Source: Solen grandis (taxonomy: Eukaryota > Mollusca > Bivalvia > Adapedonta > Solenidae). Taken from it: a DNA stretch of 64,000 bases. Position 1 is the stretch's first letter. Every line of letters starts with the position of its first letter. This document shows, in pieces, positions 60,885-64,000 of this stretch. The stretch spans positions 6,953,324 through 7,017,323 of the forward strand of contig CM037783.1 of NCBI GenBank assembly GCA_021229015.1. The letters are read 5' to 3'. Below the pieces are notes generated by a model that was not told the DNA's origin, searched no databases, and saw only the letters and a list, made by a program, of their open reading frames with translations. Made by a program: the position numbers and the translations under genes.

Positions 60885-61046
60885 TTAAGGTAAGATACCT
60901 GTAACTGTTCCACCACATTTTGGACCCCATGGCCTTTCACGGAGATAACCAAGGTTTCCTAATGTTTCATTATGGTACCTTGGTTATCTTGGTAGAGGTT
61001 AAATGGTCCAAAATGTAGTGGAACCATTACAGGTATCATACCTTAA
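60885..61046. mobile_element. 150-bp MITE class, copy 3 with extended ends
   Basis: TTAAGGTAAGATACCTGTAA at left and TTACAGGTATCATACCTTAA at right are inverted with two mismatches. The interior (ccccatggcctttcacggag, ataaccaaggtttcctaatg) matches copy 2 at 33744, but the outermost 15 bp differ, so it represents a subfamily. Confidence 0.78.
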
Positions 61047-61652
61047 AACCTGTCGACAGAGGCCACTCACTGGAAGCTGACAAATGGTTGTAATATGGAG
61101 GTGGTTGCTATTCAGAAGTTCATTTCTTCTAAAATCTGGTTCGTAATCTCGAAAATTTAAATGGTTCTTAAGAATGATTTTTATTCAGGCTCAAACTGTG
61201 CCAAAAGGGATTTGAGTATTGAGCTTTTGGCTAAGATCATATTTATGTATGAACACAGGGCCTGTAGTCAGTGTCAATGACTTTGTTCACGGTTTGGCTG
61301 TTATAAGAAGTGACTGCTTTTATATAAGTCTATAATGTCTATTAGCTTGTTTAGTTTAATAAAGTCATGTGACGTTCATGATAAAGATTCTTGTGGTTAT
61401 CTTCTTTGCGCACCTGTAACGTTTTGAAAAAAGAAAAATGTTGCCTCAGAAATGGGCCAATTACAGTGAATGCCTGTAGCATATTGAAACAGATAAAATA
61501 ATTGTTGTCTCAGAAACGGCATTTGCTTTTAAAATTTACCCAGTGCGCAAGGATAGAATCATGCTTGTCAGTCCCATCATGTCCTGTCATGACACACCCA
61601 GGCACCTTCCATCCTGAAACTTGCATTACGTGAATTTGGTATCTATTTTTGA

Positions 61653-62730
61653 TAATGCCTTCACACTTAGATTAATGATTTTATCATGGTCAGACCAATG
61701 CCTTCACACTTAGATTAATGATTTTATCATGGTCAGACCAATGCCTTCACACTAAGATTAATGATTTTATCATGGTCAGACCAGTGCCTTCACACTTAGA
61801 TTAATGATTTTATCATGGTCAGACTAATGCCTTCACACTTAGATTAATGATTTTATCATGGTCAGACTAATGCCTTCACACTAAGATTAATGATTTTATC
61901 ATGGTCAGACTAATGCCTTCACACTTAGATTAATGATTTTATCATGGTCAGACCAATGCCTTCACACTTAGATTAATGATTTTATCATGGTCAGACCAAT
62001 GCCTTCACACTTAGATTAATGATTTTATCATGGTCAGACCAATGCCTTCACACTAAGATTAATGATTTTATCATGGTCAGACTAATGCCTTCACACTAAG
62101 ATTAATGATTTTATCATGGTCAGACTAATGCCTTCACACTAAGATTAATGATTTTATCATGGTCAGACTAATGCCTTCACACTAAGATAAATGATTTTAT
62201 CATGGTCAGACTAATGCCTTCACACTAAGATTAATGATTTTATCATGGTCAGACTAATGCCTTCACACTAAGATTAATGATTTTATCATGGTCAGACCAA
62301 TGCCTTCACACTTAGATTAATGATTTTATTATGATCAGACCAATGCCTTCACACTAAGATTAATGATTTTATTATGGTCAGACCAATGCCTTCACACTAA
62401 GATTAATGATTTTATTATGATCAGACCAATGCCTTCACACTAAGATTAATGATTTTATTATGATCAGACCAATGCCTTCACACTAAGATTAATGATTTTA
62501 TTATGGTCAGACCAATGCCTTCACACTAAGATTAATGATTTTATTATGGTCAGACCAATGCCTTCACACTAAGATTAATGATTTTATCATGGTCAGACCA
62601 ATGCCTTCACACTTAGATTAATGATTTTATTATGGTCAGACCAATGCCTTCACACTAAGATTAATGATTTTATTATGGTCAGACCAATGCCTTCACACTT
62701 AGAATAATGATTTTATCATGGTCAGACCAA
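61653..62730. repeat. 43-bp minisatellite, 25 units
   Basis: The unit is tgccttcacacttagattaa + tgattttatcatggtcagaccaa. Length 1078 bp divided by 43 gives 25 units. Variants (cttaga/ctaaga, agaccaa/agactaa, tcatggtc/ttatgatc) occur in blocks, indicating expansion by multi-unit duplication. The period is not a multiple of three, and no long frame results. Confidence 0.92.
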
Positions 62731-62934
62731 TCAGCAGACAGATACAAATTACTGTAAGATGTATGTGCCATTCTTCTGTGGTATCACTGTCAGGAATGGG
62801 GAAGAAATCATAGAGTGGTAAATTATTTTTACTTTAATTGATAGTTTATGCAAATGGAAACAAGTCTGTAATGATATGCAATATATAGTTGCTGTTGTTA
62901 GCGCAACTATACAAAGAATCACATATTGGTAAAA

Positions 62935-63420
62935 GTTTTGAAGTCAGTTAACTTTTGTCCATAAATTTTATTAACCAACTTTGCTTATTGATTAAATACT
63001 TAGGTCATCGGGGGCATTAAGCAAGTTTGAGCATTCTTGACCAAATTTGATGCAAATTATGAATGCTTTCAGAATTAGAAATTTTGGGTTAAGTTTTGCA
63101 TGCAACATACTATTATACGTCTATTTCTTCAATTGATTTACTTAAAACTATATTATGATGTTCAGAGCATCAGACAATTTTAAATTATTGCCTCTTTTGG
63201 ACTTGTAATTTTGGTTAAGGTTTTCCATGGAACTAAGTTTGTCAAAAAGTTTGCATGCAATTTTCTATGATGCATGCATCTTAGTAACCAGCTTTGTTTA
63301 TTGATTTCATACTTCGCTTTGGCCTTCAGAGGCATTAAACAAACATGTTAGATTACTCTTGACCAAATTCTATGCAGAATTATGGGAATAGAAATTCTAC
63401 TCATTATGTTTCTCATTATT
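62935..63420 (+). repeat. Decayed core of the 53318-54437 element family
   Basis: It carries three diverged units with aattttgg-ttaagttttgcatgcaa and the phrase catcagacaa. No terminal hairpins. Confidence 0.5.
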
Positions 63421-64000
63421 TACAACTTCCCTCCCTTTTCTTTAATTTGAACCAAAAAATGGGTTAATCCAAGCAGAATGGTTTGAGTTGAAAAACTAGG
63501 ACATCATTGTTGAAATTTTGAGATTTAAATTGTTAAGCGTTTGCAGGTTGTCATGGAAATCTCTGACATTAAAAGTCCATTTAGTTCTGAACACAATCTC
63601 TTGTCTTGAAATTTCTTCAGAATAATGATTATCTGCTTTCATTCTGGAACATATTCTATTTTAATCAGAGAATGATGAAGAAATGCAATGTCTGATTATT
63701 CCTCGTTTTTCCTTCCTTTTTTTTCAATACCATTACTAAAATTGTTAAAACTGAAGTTGAAAACTGAGCCTGTTTTCCTGTCAGTTTGTGAAAACTAGTC
63801 ATCCACAACCATTTGGTACATCTATTGTTATTCATTAAATGCTGTCATGTCATGGTCTGTGAGTAGAACATATTCGCATCATGAACTTTGAGTATAGTCT
63901 AGATCATGGTCTATGAATTAATAATCATAGATCATTTGTCAGCCTGTCATCTATAGGCCTTTAATATAACCACAGAGGCTGTTCTAGAATGATTGATGTG

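Noticed and set aside
61653..62730. CRISPR-like regular repeat array
   Set aside because: Units are contiguous with no unique spacers, and the host is a eukaryote. The 45-bp and 36-bp arrays fail for the same reason.

Overview
The window looks like non-coding, AT-rich DNA from a bivalve mollusc, probably a heterodont clam or mussel. The evidence is short exons separated by kilobase introns, several tRNA-derived SINE families, repeats carrying (TCCG)n tracts next to tandem cores, and many MITEs. No bacterial, phage or organellar gene organisation is present. The species call is inference from repeat style, not from a match.

Only one gene is supported. Three consecutive plus-strand exons (6512-6622, 15359-15411, 19465-19517) join in frame and encode a stretch closely resembling alkaline ceramidase 3 (ACER3), a membrane hydrolase that cleaves ceramides. 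They carry the region with the catalytic Ser and a zinc-binding His (exon at 15359) and the catalytic Asp (exon at 19465). The first coding exon is not seen and should lie to the left. The exons encoding the C-terminal half, including the second histidine motif, were not found in the remaining 44 kb. They may be small and missed, lost in the assembly gap, or lie to the right. A 31-nt candidate microexon at 21592-21622 keeps the frame but has no recognisable homology.

Most of the rest is repeats. (1) A series of elements share one architecture: a 5' hairpin, often a (TCCG)n tract, a tandem core of about 145-170 bp (850 bp in one case), an inverted copy of the 5' motif near the 3' end, then a short hairpin and a CTTGTT-like end. 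This matches non-autonomous Helentron (DINE/HINE, 'pearl'-like) elements. The largest, 54864-57976, carries a CTCF-consensus motif in each monomer. (2) Seven copies of a TTAA-flanked, piggyBac-style MITE of about 240 bp contain a large internal palindrome; one is a head-to-head fusion just downstream of an ACER3 exon. (3) There are three tRNA-derived SINE families. (4) Other MITEs include a pogo/Tigger-like element at 17103-18010. (5) Large minisatellites include 45-bp (about 49 copies), 43-bp (25 copies), 36-bp and 26-bp arrays. The 45-bp and 36-bp arrays create long but meaningless open frames on both strands.

A 100-N gap at 25525-25624 interrupts a SINE. Stretches not listed hold AT-rich intronic or intergenic DNA in which I recognise nothing. 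I found no CRISPR array, rRNA gene, functional tRNA gene or intact transposase.
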